A stretch of DNA of 64,000 nucleotides from Raphanus sativus (Eukaryota > Streptophyta > Magnoliopsida > Brassicales > Brassicaceae), in contig NC_079515.1 of the NCBI RefSeq assembly GCF_000801105.2, forward strand, positions 32,635,407 through 32,699,406. Direction: 5' to 3'. The notes below the pieces were generated by a model. It was not told where the DNA came from. It did no database searches and saw only the letters and a program-made list of their open reading frames with translations. The stretch's first letter is position 1; every line of letters starts with the position of its first letter. Shown piece after piece: positions 49,471 to 61,325 of this stretch. The translations under genes and the position numbers were made by a program.

Positions 49471-52400
49471 TCGTAACAATAAATATCAGAAAAGAGTCAC
49501 ATATGGAACTGGGTGTAAACTAACATATATAATAATGTATATATGTATCATATTGGTTTTGCATGAGTATTGGTTATAAGAAAATGTTCACCATAAGACT
49601 GTGGACTGTAAAATGATGGTTTAACTTGAAGTCTACAGTGACTCATGTCAGCTTCAAATAAATTTTTAGATAATCAAAAAGGTGGTTTTCACTTGCCGGA
49701 AATCCAATAATTATAAATAGTGAGAAGACTACTAGCACCGGTGTTTTTAAACCTGGATCGAACCAGCGGTCCGACCGTAATGAAGCATGTACAGAAAAAT
49801 AATTTAGGTTGGATTAATGCGAAAATCATTATCGAACCGTCAAAAATCCAGAAATCGACGACCCAATAAATTGGCCAAACTTCGGTTTGTATATAAATCA
49901 AAATTTTGGTAATGAAACAATTAATTTCTTTAAAGTAAAATTAGGATTTGTTAGAAATTAATAATATATCATCTCTCTCTTTTTTGACGTCTTTACAACT
50001 CATAAATTATAAGATTCAAAAAGTTTAATATTCACATTGAGATATTGTTTTTGTGTACTTCTCATTTTTGTTTAAATTTTCTTTCATGATCACTTGTTTT
50101 GAATACTTTAATAATTAAAATATTTACGTTTGTTAAATTTGTAAATATAACTTTTATCTAATCTGTATATAATATTTTAAAAAGGTAATGACGATTAAGA
50201 GTGATAAGATATGAGAATAAAAATTAAATGTATTTTTCATATTGATTTTAGATTTTAAATATTAAACTATTTTATTATTTTTGTTATATAAAGTTTTCTA
50301 AATATTATGGCTATTTAAACGTTTTATTTGATATGATATATTTTTGTAAAAATTTACATATTATTTACAAAATATTATTAAATTTAATTTAATCCAATCA
50401 AACCCAGTTTAAATCCGATCGAACCACAATGATCCATGACCCAAAAAACTCTGGTTCACTAGTCGGTCGAGTTTTAAAACTAACTACCACTTGATTTATT
50501 ATTGGACTAACTCGACGTTGGTTCAGCTTCAAATAACTAGCCTAAAAGAAAATTTGCATGGATTTCTTCCGATGTCTTCAATGTTTATTTTTATTTTTCA
50601 CTATAACATTAGATTATCCTAAAAGTATAGATGGAATTGTTCCAAAGATTGCTTCTATTTTCTATTCTAAAAAATATTCCAACTATATTCCTCTTCTAAT
50701 TATTTCTTAGTTTATTAAATAATTATTAACTTTAAGAATATTAAAATTTTACTCATTTTTATTTTTAAAATATACCTCAATTGCACTATTTATACAAATA
50801 AATAATTATTTATGTTATTTTAGACAACACATAATCATAATCGAACGATGCACTAAAATAATATTTAAATGTGTAAAGTTATATTATAGAATTTTATTTT
50901 GATGAAAATGAAAATATATTAAAATGAAGAATCATTTTGTCAAAAAGTGTTTTTACTCTAAAAAAAAAATAAAAAAAATGTATTACTCTATATTTGATGT
51001 ATTATTGCTCATTTATATATTCGATGCAACATATAGTGCACTATTAGAATAACTTTTATCTTATACTTAGCATTAAGAAGAGAAATAAAGTACCATTACA
51101 ACCGCTGAAGTCACTTTATAACTGTTTTGACAAAAACATGGGTGAATCTAGATAACTTTTACACTGGGTGCAAAACTAAGAAAAATGCAAATTGGAGTAT
51201 TGAACTTGAGATAATAAAAGGTGCACATAAGAGATTTAGCCATTTTATCTACCAAAAATTATCAATATTGATAATATAACAGGTGCATTTGTCCCCATTA
51301 CCTCATAGTGGACACTCTAGCTAGTAGAGCTGAAATTTTTATCCGTTGAATTTGATTAAATTCGTTATTCGTTTCGATTCAATCTGAAAATTTTGGATAT
51401 CCGTAAACTCTTGAAGTAAAGTAAATATTAGAAATCAATATTCGTTAAAATGGAATCAAACCACAAATAAAAAATTTGAGAAGCGGATATCCGCTCTGAT
51501 CTAGCAATATATAAATACATGTTTATCTTGATTATACTTAAAGTTTTAAATATATAAAATTATATAATTATTATTCTAACATATGATTTGATAAATTATA
51601 TTTATACTATTACTTATATAAAAGTATTACATAAAAGAAGAGAAAAAATTACGACAATTGTAATTTTTTCTTAAGTTTTGTGTTATTGTAGTTGTTAACT
51701 AAGTTTTTTAAAAATTACAAAATATGTAGATTCACTATTTCTTTTTATTTTTATTTTGTATATCATATAAAAAGTATTTTACAAAACAAATTTGTATCAA
51801 ACTTTCAAGATTATTTGTACTAATCAAAACAAATGTGATATCCGTAAGTATTCGTAAATATCCGCAAATATTTATTTATTTTCTGGATATCCGTTTTTCG
51901 GATATCCGTATTTTCCGAAGCAAAACAAATAAAAAATTAAATATTCATAACATACGAAACAAATCACATACACCTTAAAAAAATCGAATATCTGATCCGT
52001 TTCCCATACGCTAGCTACGGCCCTGACAAAAAAAAGTTTAGTAATTTGGATCTAATTACAATTTCAATGCCTGTATGTAATAAATATTTTATCTGTTTCA
52101 AAATGATTCATATTCTATGAAAAAATTGTTTCGAAAAGATTAATGTTTTATATATCCAATGCATACAATAATGATAAATAGTAACTTTCAGAAAAAATAA
52201 TAGTGTTTATTGAATTTTAATTGGTTATCATTAAACACAAAAAAACAATACATTTATTAAAATTTAAGATATTTTCTTAATATCTATGAATATTCTAAAA
52301 TATCTTCTCGAAACGAAGGGAAAAATATATACCACATTATCGGGTTAACGAGATCGCAGTGGACTTTTTTTTCCAACTGTTAGTCAACTTATTATAATCC

Positions 52401-52897
52401 AGACCTGATCACTAATGGACAGAAAATCTCACCAAAAAGAAATCTACTACGTATAGATTTCCTTTTCAAATTTATCATTAATATACACTAAAAATTAATT
52501 AATTATTTATTTCATATTTTTAATACTCGTGGGAACCGTGGAAGATAAATATTAATATATATTTGTCTAAAAATGCATGTATTTAATGTCACGTAAGTGT
52601 CGTATTAACACTTATGACGAGGCAAGATTTATTTGTTTTTCATTTTTACATAAAAATTGTAATATATCATATTTGGAAATTATAAAATTTCATATCAATT
52701 TATTTACATTTTGTTGTCCTCATATTAGCATTTTTATGATGCCGAAAAACATATTACCTCACATGAGGAAAATGATTTGATTCCAAATCTCAATTAAAAT
52801 ACCTGGAAGAAGTTCACCTACTACTCTTTCTAGTCTCTCCCACACATTTGTTTTTTTCCCTCATATTTCATCTCCTGAGAAAAAAAGAAGACTAGCG
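49471..52897. other. Intergenic between the CACTA element and copy C
   Basis: No gene. A weak inverted-repeat element may span about 49738-50487 (GTTTTTAAACCTGGATCG against GTTTTAAAACTCGACCG on the other strand, both with GAACC words). 51330-52020 is ATCCG-rich dispersed repeat. A MITE-like start, TTTATCTGTTTCAAAATG, is seen near 52090. Confidence 0.4.
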
Positions 52898-55800
52898 ATG
52901 AGAGGAATAGGAGGAAAAGAAGAATCAGAGTCGAGTATTCCACTGTTGAAAAGTCCTAACACGGCAGAGGAAGAAGGTGGAGAGCTGAAGAAGAGAGTTT
53001 GGGTTGAGACAAAGAAGCTATGGAGAATCGTTGGTCCTGCGATGTTCAGTAGACTAACGACTAATTCGATACTTGTAATTACTCAGGCTTTCGCTGGTCA
53101 TCTTGGAGATCTTGAACTCGCCGCAATATCCATTGTCATTAACGTCATCCTCGGCTTCAACTTCGGCCTCTTGGTACTATAGAAGTTCAATGATTTGATG
53201 TGTTTTGATTTTCCCCCAGTAATATGACAAAATATATGTATATAAAACGGTGCAGCTTGGAATGGCGAGCGCGTTAGAGACGTTGTGTGGACAAGCGTTT
53301 GGAGCGAAGAAGTATTACATGTTAGGAGTTTATATGCAGCGTTCTTGGATTGTTCTGTTCGTTTGTTCTGTCTTTTTATTACCGATTTATCTTTTCACAA
53401 CTCCGGTTCTGAAATTTCTCGGTCAACCGGACGATATAGCTGAGCTTTGCGGTGTCGTCGCCCTGTGGGCCATCCCTCTCCATTTTGCCTTTTGTTTAGC
53501 TTTACCGCTTCAACGTTTCCTCCAGTGCCAGCTCAGAAACCAAGTATGTAAAACGCTAAATGCAAACACAATGAAAAAACCCAGTTTATTTATAACAACA
53601 TTTATTGTATGAATTTTTAGCTAAATATAGCTAATCATTTTTTCTCTTGAGTTATAAGGTGACTGCATATTCCGCTGCGGTTGCATTGGTGGCTCACGTT
53701 TTGATGTGTTGGTTGTTCGTGTACGGGCTTAAACTTGGAGTCGCGGGGACAATGGTTACGGTTGGTATATCCTGGTGGATCAGTGTTCTTATTCTATTAG
53801 CTTATTCGGTTTGCGGTGGTTGTCCACTCACTTGGACCGGCTTATCCTTTGAGGCCTTCACCGGACTTTGGGAGTTTCTCCAACTCTCTGCTTCTTCTGG
53901 CGTTATGCTTTGGTACAATTTTTTACTTTTATAAAGCACCCTTTTCTGATATTATTGTGTGTGTACCAGTACCACACAAACTTTTTAAAGCAGTAGGTGT
54001 TTGGTCTCTTCTGGACAGTTTGGAGAACTGGTATTATCAGATCTTGGTTATAATGACTGGAACTCTTCAGAATCCTCGGATAGCCGTCGACTCTTTGTCC
54101 ATATGGTAAGCTAGTTTCAACCCCTTTTGTGTGTGTGTGTGCTTTGTACCACCGCATTGTTTTGTAAGCTTGTTTGTTGCAAAAAGGGTTATAATCATTT
54201 TTATGCGACGGATGACAAAAAACTGTATATTCTTTTGATAGTCTCCGACAATAATAAGAGATGACAGAAAAGTTAAAACATTACGAAAATGTCGTCATAA
54301 GAGATGATCATTAGTTGTACCACACTGTCTATGCCAATCAAAGCATTTATCTTCTAGTAATATTTTGGGATAACTGTTCGTTGTATTTGTCCAAAATAAA
54401 AACTATTCTTTGTAATCCCTTATTTTTATGTATGATTGACTTATGAAACAAAACTTTGGCAGCATGACGATAAATGGATGGGAGATGATGATTCCTCTTT
54501 CTTTCTTCGCCGGAACCGGGTAAACGTCATTCTTCTCTATTGCTAATTTCTAAACCGGTTAATTATTCAAGAACCTAGATCTGGTTCGGTTTAGTCCACG
54601 TTAATACAACCATACTAGTAAAGTAGGAGTAGACATTCGGGTACTAATTCGGATTCGGTTCCGGTTTATTTAGATTTCGGATTTTCGAGATTAAATATTT
54701 TAATTCGATTTGGATATTAAGAAATTTTGGTTCAGGTTTGGTCCGGAGCTATTCGGAGTTTCAGATTTTCGGGTTAAAGATTTTAGTTCTATTTGGGTAC
54801 AAAGAAATTTTGGTTCGGATTTGATTTGAATTATTACTGGTTCGATTCAGGTTCGGATAATTTTTTCAAATTATTTTTAAAATATTAAATCCGTATATAA
54901 TTTTAAAATTCTCAAAATTTAAAAGTAAAAATAATATAACACATAAATTTGAATAATATATACCAAAATACATAAACTTAATATAAAATTAATTTGTCTT
55001 GAATGTTTGGATGGACAATCAATAGATATTTTAAATATATTTAGTGTTTTGATAATTTAAGCTATTTTAGATATTTACTTTTTACTATTTGTATATATCT
55101 TTAAATACTTTACAGAACTTCAAAATATCTTATACATTTTAGTTTTTTTTTGGATATTAAATCTAAAAATAGATAACACATTCAAATATATAAATCTGAT
55201 TTGGATTGATTTGAATATCCAAAATATTTCGATTCCAATCAGATTCTGTTTGGTTCTTTAGATTATAAATTTTAAATTTACTCGGATATTTATAACCTTT
55301 GACTCAGGTTCAGTATTACTTTTTAAATCGGATTTACTTCATTTTTCGGGTTTGGATTTTTAATCTAGTCGTAAGAGCATCTCTAACGAGAAACTTCATT
55401 TTAAGGATCAGTGACCTTCAAAATGAAGGTTCGAGGATGTGTTACTCTAACAAAGATCCTCGAATTTATCTTTGAAGTTTTATATAATTTGCATCTCAGT
55501 TAAATTAAAAAAAATTTAACTATCATCATTATATTTTCATAGATAGATAGTACATGCACTGAAATTATTAAACACAATATTTATAAATACAATTTATTAT
55601 AATACAAAATTACATAAAATAATAATAAAATACACATTAATTCACAAAAATATAAAATAATATATATATATATATATTTAAGTGAAATATATTTATAAAG
55701 ATTAAAGTGATAAGAAAATTAATACTAGTACAATTATATGTGAATTACAAATTTATAAAAACTTAGATGAAAAGTAAATAGTGTTTTGAGGTTTTACTAT

Positions 55801-58800
55801 TTAGGTCCTCAAAATATTGAGATTTCACTATTCATGTCTTCAAAATTTGAGGATTTGAAGATCTGTTAGAGCATCTCCAAAAGGACTCTCGATTATAGAG
55901 TTTGCAAAACTCTAAATTTGAAGTTTCAATGTGTTTTTTTCAAAAGGAAAACTTCAAACCAAACTTCAAAATTATTTGTATTTTACACTATAGTCCCTAT
56001 ATTTGTTATAATTAATATAAATTTATAGAACTTATAAATAACTAGCACATATATAAAAATATTAATATTAATTAATAAAATCTTACAGTAAATATGTAAA
56101 TTATAAATATAATTACATAATTAAATATTAAACTACAAGAAAAAACACTATATTTTGAAGTTTGCAAAACTTCATATTTGAAGTTTAAAGATGTTTTTAA
56201 ACTTCATATTTGAAGTTTAAAGATGTTTTAAACCTTAAAATTTCTTATTTTAAGGTTTATATTTAGTTTTATGTGTAAAACTAAAATTTATGAAAATAAA
56301 TATGAAATATTATAAGATATGATTTTTTAAAAGATTAAAATGATAAACAACAAAATATCTATAAAATGTAATATATATATATATGTAATTGTAAGGACTA
56401 AAATGCAAATAAAAATGTGAAACTTCAAATTTGAAGTTTTGAGTAGTGACACTCTATATTTGAAGTTTCACTACTAAAAATTTCAAATTTGAAGTTTTGA
56501 AATTTCCTTTTGGAGAACAAAAAACTTCAAATATGAAGTTATAGAGTGTCTTTTATTTGCATTTTGGTCCTAAATTACAATTACATATTAAATCTTATGA
56601 TTCTTAGATATTTTGTTGTTTATCATTTTAATCTTTAAAAAATCATATCTTATAATATTTCATATTTTCTTTGTAAATTTTAGTTTTACACATAAAACTA
56701 AATATAAACTTTAAAATAAAAAGTTTTAAGGTTTAAAAATATCTTTAAACTTCAAATATGAAGTTTAAAAACATTTTTAAATATTTTTAAACTTCCAATA
56801 TGAAGTTTTACAAGCTTCAAAATATAGTGTTTTTTTCTTGTAGTTTAATATTTAGTTATATATATTTATATTTATAATTTATATATTTACTGTAAGATTT
56901 TATTAATTAATATTAATGTGATATTTTTATATATGTGCTAGTTATTTATAAGTTTTATAGATTTATATTAATTATAACAAATATAGGGATCATGGTGTAA
57001 AATATAAATAATTTTGAAGTTAGGTTTGAAGTTTTTATTTTGAAGAAGAACACATTGAAACTTCAAATTTAGAGTTTTGCAAACTCTAAAATAGAGAGTG
57101 CTTTTGGCAGAGGCGGACCCACTTGGAAGGAAGGGGGTTCAGCTGCACCAGGTTAAATTTAGATATTTAATTTGTAACATACAAATTGTAGTTCAAGACA
57201 GCTCAACCGGTTACGTATTACTGCCACTGCCACCCCTTTCCCGGGTTCAATTCTTTTTGCTGCACCCTTTTGTGCAAAAAATTTCAACGCTTTTGTCTGG
57301 GCTTTATTATAGCTTGGGCTTAAATACAATTATGACCCAGGTAAAAATATTTCCTGGGTCCGCCACTGGCTTTTGGAGATGCTCTTAGAGAGTCAAAAAT
57401 CTCAAAATTTGAGAGTTCGAAGTCTTGTTGGAGATGCTATAACAAAGCTATTAAATGTTTGTCGTTTACAGGCAGGCCGTGAATTTAAGAGTTGTAAATA
57501 AATGATTGTGGAGTTGATAGAAGCCGGTCATGTCGGGTTTGGTAATTGGGTTGTTTTCCAAGTATTTAGTTCTATACAAATTTATGTGCGTGGGTAGTAT
57601 TTATTGTATATCGAACTAGTATTAGTATATCGAACTAGTAGTACTAGTATTAGTTACGTTGTAAAAGCGTGCATGGTTGTGGGTGGCTTTCAGGGACAGT
57701 TCACGTACGTTGACAGAAACATGTGGGACTATATATTATTAATTCCTCCGTTTAATACAAATGATGTTTAATGATTTTTTATTTATTTTTAGTTAAGTAA
57801 TGTTTTCACATTTCTATGTAGATTTCTGTGTGTTTTAATCAATATTCAAAAATCTTAAACATCAAAATGAAACAGAGGGATTAACTAGTTATATACACTT
57901 CTACTGTTGATTTGTAACTTATTCATGTCTTTTCTTTTTGTATAGACAAATATGTATATATAGTAAGATAGACAGAAGTTATCTACTAACGTGTGAGTGT
58001 TCAATAATTATTTGCAGTGTACGTGTAGCAAACGAACTAGGAGCAGGTAATGGAAAAGGGGCAAAGTTTGCGACGATTGTATCAGTGACACAATCCTTAA
58101 TAATAGGATTGTTTGTCTGGGTGATCATAATGCTTTTCCATAACCAAATCGCCAACATCTTCTCATCAAGCGAAGCCGTTTTAGCGGCTGTTAATAAACT
58201 CACCATTCTATTAGCTCTCACCGTTCTTCTTAACAGTGTTCAACCGGTTCTTTCCGGTACCTCACAAACCCTTTGTTTATCGCTATCACTTTTTCAATTT
58301 TATTTAATTATACTGAGTCAAAGTGTGTTGACTTTTGATTCTTGAGTAGGTGTTGCCGTTGGATCGGGTTGGCAATCCTATGTGGCATATATTAACTTGG
58401 GATGTTATTATTGCATTGGGGTTCCACTAGGGTTTCTAATGGGCTGGGTTTTTAAATTCGGCGTCATGGTAATATTTACAAATTTCCTCCGTTTATTTCT
58501 TTTTACTTTAAAATCTTATATGGATTGAGATTATTGATTAGGATAATGGTTTGTGATTTCTTGTTAAAAAAATTGTTTGTGATTTGATTTATTTGTAGGG
58601 TATTTGGGCTGGTATGATGTTTGGAGGAACCTTAGTTCAAACAATGATTTTATGTTTTATCACAATGAGGTGTGATTGGGAAAAAGAGGTAATTTTTCTT
58701 GTTTGTTGCATATGTGTTCTCGATGTGTAATTTGTTTAGAGAAACCCAGTTTACTGATGATGTTTTTCTTTTATTGGTAAAATATGCAGGCACAGATGGC

Positions 58801-58840
58801 AAATGTACGTGTTAACAAATGGTGCAAGACATTAAAATGA
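52898..58840 (+). CDS. MATE efflux transporter, DTX27-like, copy C, with giant intron 5
   Basis: Nine exons: 52898-53173, 53256-53543, 53659-53912, 54019-54105, 54463-54519, 58018-58256, 58350-58468, 58599-58688 and 58790-58840, giving 486 aa with no stop or frame break. It is the most diverged copy: exon 2 has [15 protein letters not shown] and [17 protein letters not shown] where A and B have [13 protein letters not shown] and [11 protein letters not shown], and the C terminus ends KWCKTLK instead of KWSNTIK. Helix and loop signatures ([45 protein letters not shown]) are kept. Intron 5 is 3498 nt against 863 nt in A and 382 nt in B, because of nested transposons including a large foldback. 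Donor and acceptor of that intron are intact, but correct splicing is unproven. Micro-insertions lie in intron 7 and the 3' flank. Confidence 0.9.
54625..55370. repeat. GGTTCGG-type dispersed repeat in intron 5 of copy C
   Basis: Starts near GGAGTAGACATTCGGGTAC and contains many GGATTCGG, GGTTCAGG and TTCGGG words, then AT-rich body; ends near TTTTCGGGTTTGG. Similar to 402-1380. Borders are approximate; no terminal repeats were found. Confidence 0.55.
55869..57384. mobile_element. Large foldback (palindromic) Harbinger-like element
   Basis: The ends GAGCATCTCCAAAAG are inverted and flanked by TTA duplications (55866-55868, 57385-57387). The inverted repetition continues inward for nearly the whole element: each arm is about 590-630 bp, with the centre near 56480, and the right arm is interrupted by a hAT MITE. 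The recurring word CTTCAAATTTGAAG is itself palindromic. A further inner inverted pair, ACTACAAGAAAAAACAC near 56132 and its complement near 56845, resembles a CACTA end and may mark yet another insertion. RNA from the intron would fold into a long hairpin. Confidence 0.8.
57108..57368. mobile_element. hAT-type MITE nested in the foldback, 261 bp
   Basis: The ends CAGAGGCGGACCCA and CAGTGGCGGACCCA (reverse complement) are hAT-like; the 8-bp duplication GCTTTTGG is at 57100-57107 and 57369-57376. Non-coding. It is the youngest of the three nested layers. Confidence 0.88.
57742..57881. mobile_element. Stowaway-like MITE in intron 5 of copy C, 140 bp
   Basis: The ends ATTCCTCCGTTTA and ATCCCTCTGTTTCA (reverse complement) resemble Stowaway ends, flanked by TA (57740-57741, 57882-57883). 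It lies ~140 bp upstream of exon 6. Confidence 0.65.
58549..58585. repeat. Micro-insertion in intron 7 of copy C
   Basis: GTTTGTGATTT is exactly repeated at 58549-58559 and 58575-58585, flanking CTTGTTAAAAAAATT (15 nt). The acceptor at 58598 is unaffected. Confidence 0.5.
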
Positions 58841-58914
58841 AGATTTATCTAAATAACTCATCATAAGCTTTTTTATATCAATTGTCGCTGTTGGTATTGA
58901 AATCTTGTGTGTAT

Positions 58915-58967
58915 GTTTAATAAACGGTCAGGTTGTGTTACAAAAAAAAAAGTTCAATAAACGGTCA
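58915..58967. repeat. Micro-insertion in the 3' flank of copy C
   Basis: GTTYAATAAACGGTCA at 58915-58930 and 58952-58967 (15/16) flanks 21 nt: GGTTGTGTTAC followed by A10. The duplicated segment contains AATAAA, so a potential poly(A) signal was doubled. Confidence 0.65.
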
Positions 58968-59033
58968 AAACGGTATATGTTGGTGTTGAAATGTTGTACA
59001 TTGTACAATATGCATTTTTAACGGTGATTTTTT

Positions 59034-59180
59034 TCTTACCATCTTTCCCGATTGCTTTTACAAAAATGATGGGTCTCGTCTCGAGCTCTGAAACTGTGCC
59101 CGCTGCAAACAATACTACCGATAATTGCATCACGGCTCTCATAGGGCAAAGGCCAACTCTTCGATTTTTTTATAAACCCT
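59034..59180 (-). pseudogene. Orphan promoter plus 5'-leader exon ending ATG|GTAAG (weak)
   Basis: On the minus strand a TATA-like GGTTTATAAAAAAA at about 59168-59180 is followed by a ~125-nt, GC-richer leader and then ATG at 59042-59040 immediately followed by the donor GTAAG. Exon 1 ending at the start codon is common in plant ribosomal-protein and other housekeeping genes. No downstream exon is visible, so this looks like a duplicated or captured gene start. A short coding exon in another frame (FAAGTVSELETRPIIFVKAI) is an alternative. Family not recognised. Confidence 0.3.
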
Positions 59181-59528
59181 ATCGGCTGATCAGATCGGTT
59201 CCGGAAAGAACACAATTTGTAGTACATAGTGGATTAACTCAAAAGCGAACCACATTGTATGATCTGTGTTTGGAATACTTTTCGATTAATGCCGAAATAG
59301 ACCAATCATTTGTTATTATCCACAATGTAAATTATTTGGGTCAAAATATAAACCGCATATATATATATATGCAAATTGCAGAAAATTTAGAACAATTGCA
59401 AATAATGAATTATATAAAACAAAAATATAAGGTTACCAAATCCAATCATCTTCCATGTTCAATAAATGAAATGATGTGTAAAACTAAAACACATGAAAAA
59501 GAAATAATGTATGTATAAATTAAATAAA

Positions 59529-60497
59529 GGGATTATTTGAATAATACCCTATTTTCGTTTCTAAATTTGGAGAATACACCACATTTTTTCCTTTTTGAAA
59601 ACTAACTCTTTTTATAAGTGATAAGACATTTTTGTCCTAATTTAAGTTGGATGTTATATTTCAAATAAATAAATTTTACTTCATCATTTTTGGGAAATAA
59701 ATATACAATATAACATTTTGAGAATTGTAATTGGATAAATCTCTTCAAATAATTTATAAAATCAAAATTTAAAGACTCATGTAAACTTACGATCCAGTAC
59801 ATTTTTTCATACTAATTGGTGTAATAATATACTTACATGTTGACTATGAAGCATATGCACGTCTATGTTTATTGCCAGTTGTCTTGTCCCACGTACTGAA
59901 GATGTTTCGGGGATGGCTTGGCAACGATTCGTAATGTTCTTGTGACAGTTGCTTCAAATTGGTGTGTCCCTTGATGATTTATAAAACATCCTAAGGTGAT
60001 ATGGCAACCTGCAAAATTTAGAACCCGAACTTTCATAAGGGCCTTCTCGATTCACCCATTAAATTTTCTATTTTGTGTGTTTTGTTCATATTCACTGAGA
60101 GGTTTTAATATTCAACAGTATTTATAACAGTTGTCTGTTATAACATGTCTAAACCTCTTATGAGCACTAAACTAACCTGAAGTGAGTTTTGATATTTGCC
60201 GTATGGTTTGATATCTTGTTTTTCGACAGATAATGTGATATGAGTATAACATTGGCACACTATTCATCATGTTATTAATTTAGCACTCATGTAAACTTTG
60301 TGAGTTGTTTACTTTATGTATTCTATTTGATTTCAGCGATTCAAAATTCTAATATTCTCCTATCCCTATCTAATAACTAATAAGGATAAGTTAGTCAATT
60401 TACTTAGTAGAAAGTGTAATAATTTTCAAAAAAAATTAAGTAATAGTGTAATTATCAAAATAAAATCTCATCATGGTGTAGTTATCCAAATTTTCCC
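59529..60497. mobile_element. MULE-like non-autonomous transposon, 969 bp
   Basis: The 9-bp target duplication TTAAATAAA (59520-59528, 60498-60506) and ends GGGATTATTTGAATAATACC / GGGAAAATTTGGATAACTAC fit a Mutator-like element with imperfect TIRs. The interior is AT-rich with a slightly GC-richer core at 59870-60010 (GTTTCGGGGATGGCTTGGC). No transposase. Confidence 0.75.
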
Positions 60498-60593
60498 TTA
60501 AATAAAACTACTTAAAGAAATATAAATTGTTCTCAATTTAACTTCGATTTGTTCTATGGGTTGATGGGTTTCTTTAGTTTGAGATATGGGTTT

Positions 60594-60632
60594 ATGAAAA
60601 TCTATTCAGTGACAAAAAAAAATGAAAGTCTA
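60594..60632. repeat. Micro-insertion with 11-bp target duplication
   Basis: ATGAAARTCTA at 60594-60604 and 60622-60632 (10/11) flanks TTCAGTGAC plus A8 (17 nt). Confidence 0.55.
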
Positions 60633-60736
60633 CATCTTTGCACTACTTTAAGAGTTAGTTTGTATGATGGATAGTGTATGATGACTCTATATATGACTAT
60701 GTGCTTGTAAGACCACCTCCATCCCAAGGTCCTTAA

Positions 60737-60997
60737 GGGCATGCACATCAGTGAACTTCTAGTTGGGGTTCACAACACTAATATTTTTTTTTCTCTTTTT
60801 CGTTTGAACTTTAAAAAAAAAAAAAATATTGACCTATAGCGGGTCACCACGTCGCGTGGAGCCCACTGCATAGTTATGAAACGGTATCACGCGGAAGAGG
60901 CGAGGAGAGAGAAGTTCATTGGTTATGTATTTTTTTATTACTTTTTTTTCTAGGAAAACGTGTGAACTTTTCACAAAAACCTTCAATGCACATACCC
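60737..60997. mobile_element. Nested Harbinger-like MITE, 261 bp
   Basis: The ends GGGCATGCACATCAGTGAA and GGGTATGTGCATTGAAG (reverse complement) are flanked by TAA (60734-60736, 60998-61000). Its interior carries CACGTCGCGTGGAGCCCAC-like GC-rich sequence common in this family. Confidence 0.8.
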
Positions 60998-61070
60998 TAA
61001 AGGATTCATAAAGGATGGGGGAACCTGATGGGACCCAATTTTTTTAAACCTCTCACTCTCTCACCTCTAA

Positions 61071-61325
61071 GAGCATGTTTATAGGTGGTTCTTAACAATA
61101 TATCTTAGATTAAATAAGATTAAAAAATTAAAGTAAAAGAAGAAAATACAAAGAATGTATCTTAGTTAGGAGAAGCAAGAGAAGGTTCTTAATACATGTG
61201 TCAATACAAAAATGAGCAGAGAGAAAATGGAGGGATCATATTGAAAGATCTGGTCATAACGGGGTCCACCGTTAATGATTAAAAAAATAAGAACCTTCAA
61301 ATGGGTTTTGTTGATAAACATGCTC
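61071..61325. mobile_element. Nested Harbinger-like MITE, 255 bp
   Basis: The ends GAGCATGTTTATAGGTGG and GAGCATGTTTATCAACAAA (reverse complement) are flanked by TAA (61068-61070, 61326-61328). Confidence 0.82.

Larger units (their letters stand above)
55375..57439. mobile_element. Outer PIF/Harbinger-like MITE in intron 5 of copy C (interrupted)
   Basis: The left end GAGCATCTCTAACGAG pairs with the right end (reverse complement AGCATCTCCAACAAG); the target duplication is TAA (55372-55374, 57440-57442). The last base of the right TIR is changed. The element itself is about 0.55 kb; the rest is the foldback element inserted into it at 55869-57384. Confidence 0.7.

Noticed and set aside
49738..50487. 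Putative inverted-repeat element with GTTTTTAAACC ends
   Set aside because: TIRs are weak and no target duplication was found; mentioned only in the intergenic entry.
57098..57388. 96-codon frame in intron 5 of copy C
   Set aside because: It covers the hAT MITE almost exactly and has no protein homology.
58991..59518. 175-codon plus-strand frame after copy C
   Set aside because: Unusual composition (many I, Y, N, K) in its second half and no homology; overlaps a better minus-strand promoter-like signal.
59602..59802. Small minus-strand frame
   Set aside because: Lies inside the MULE-like element, with AT-driven composition.
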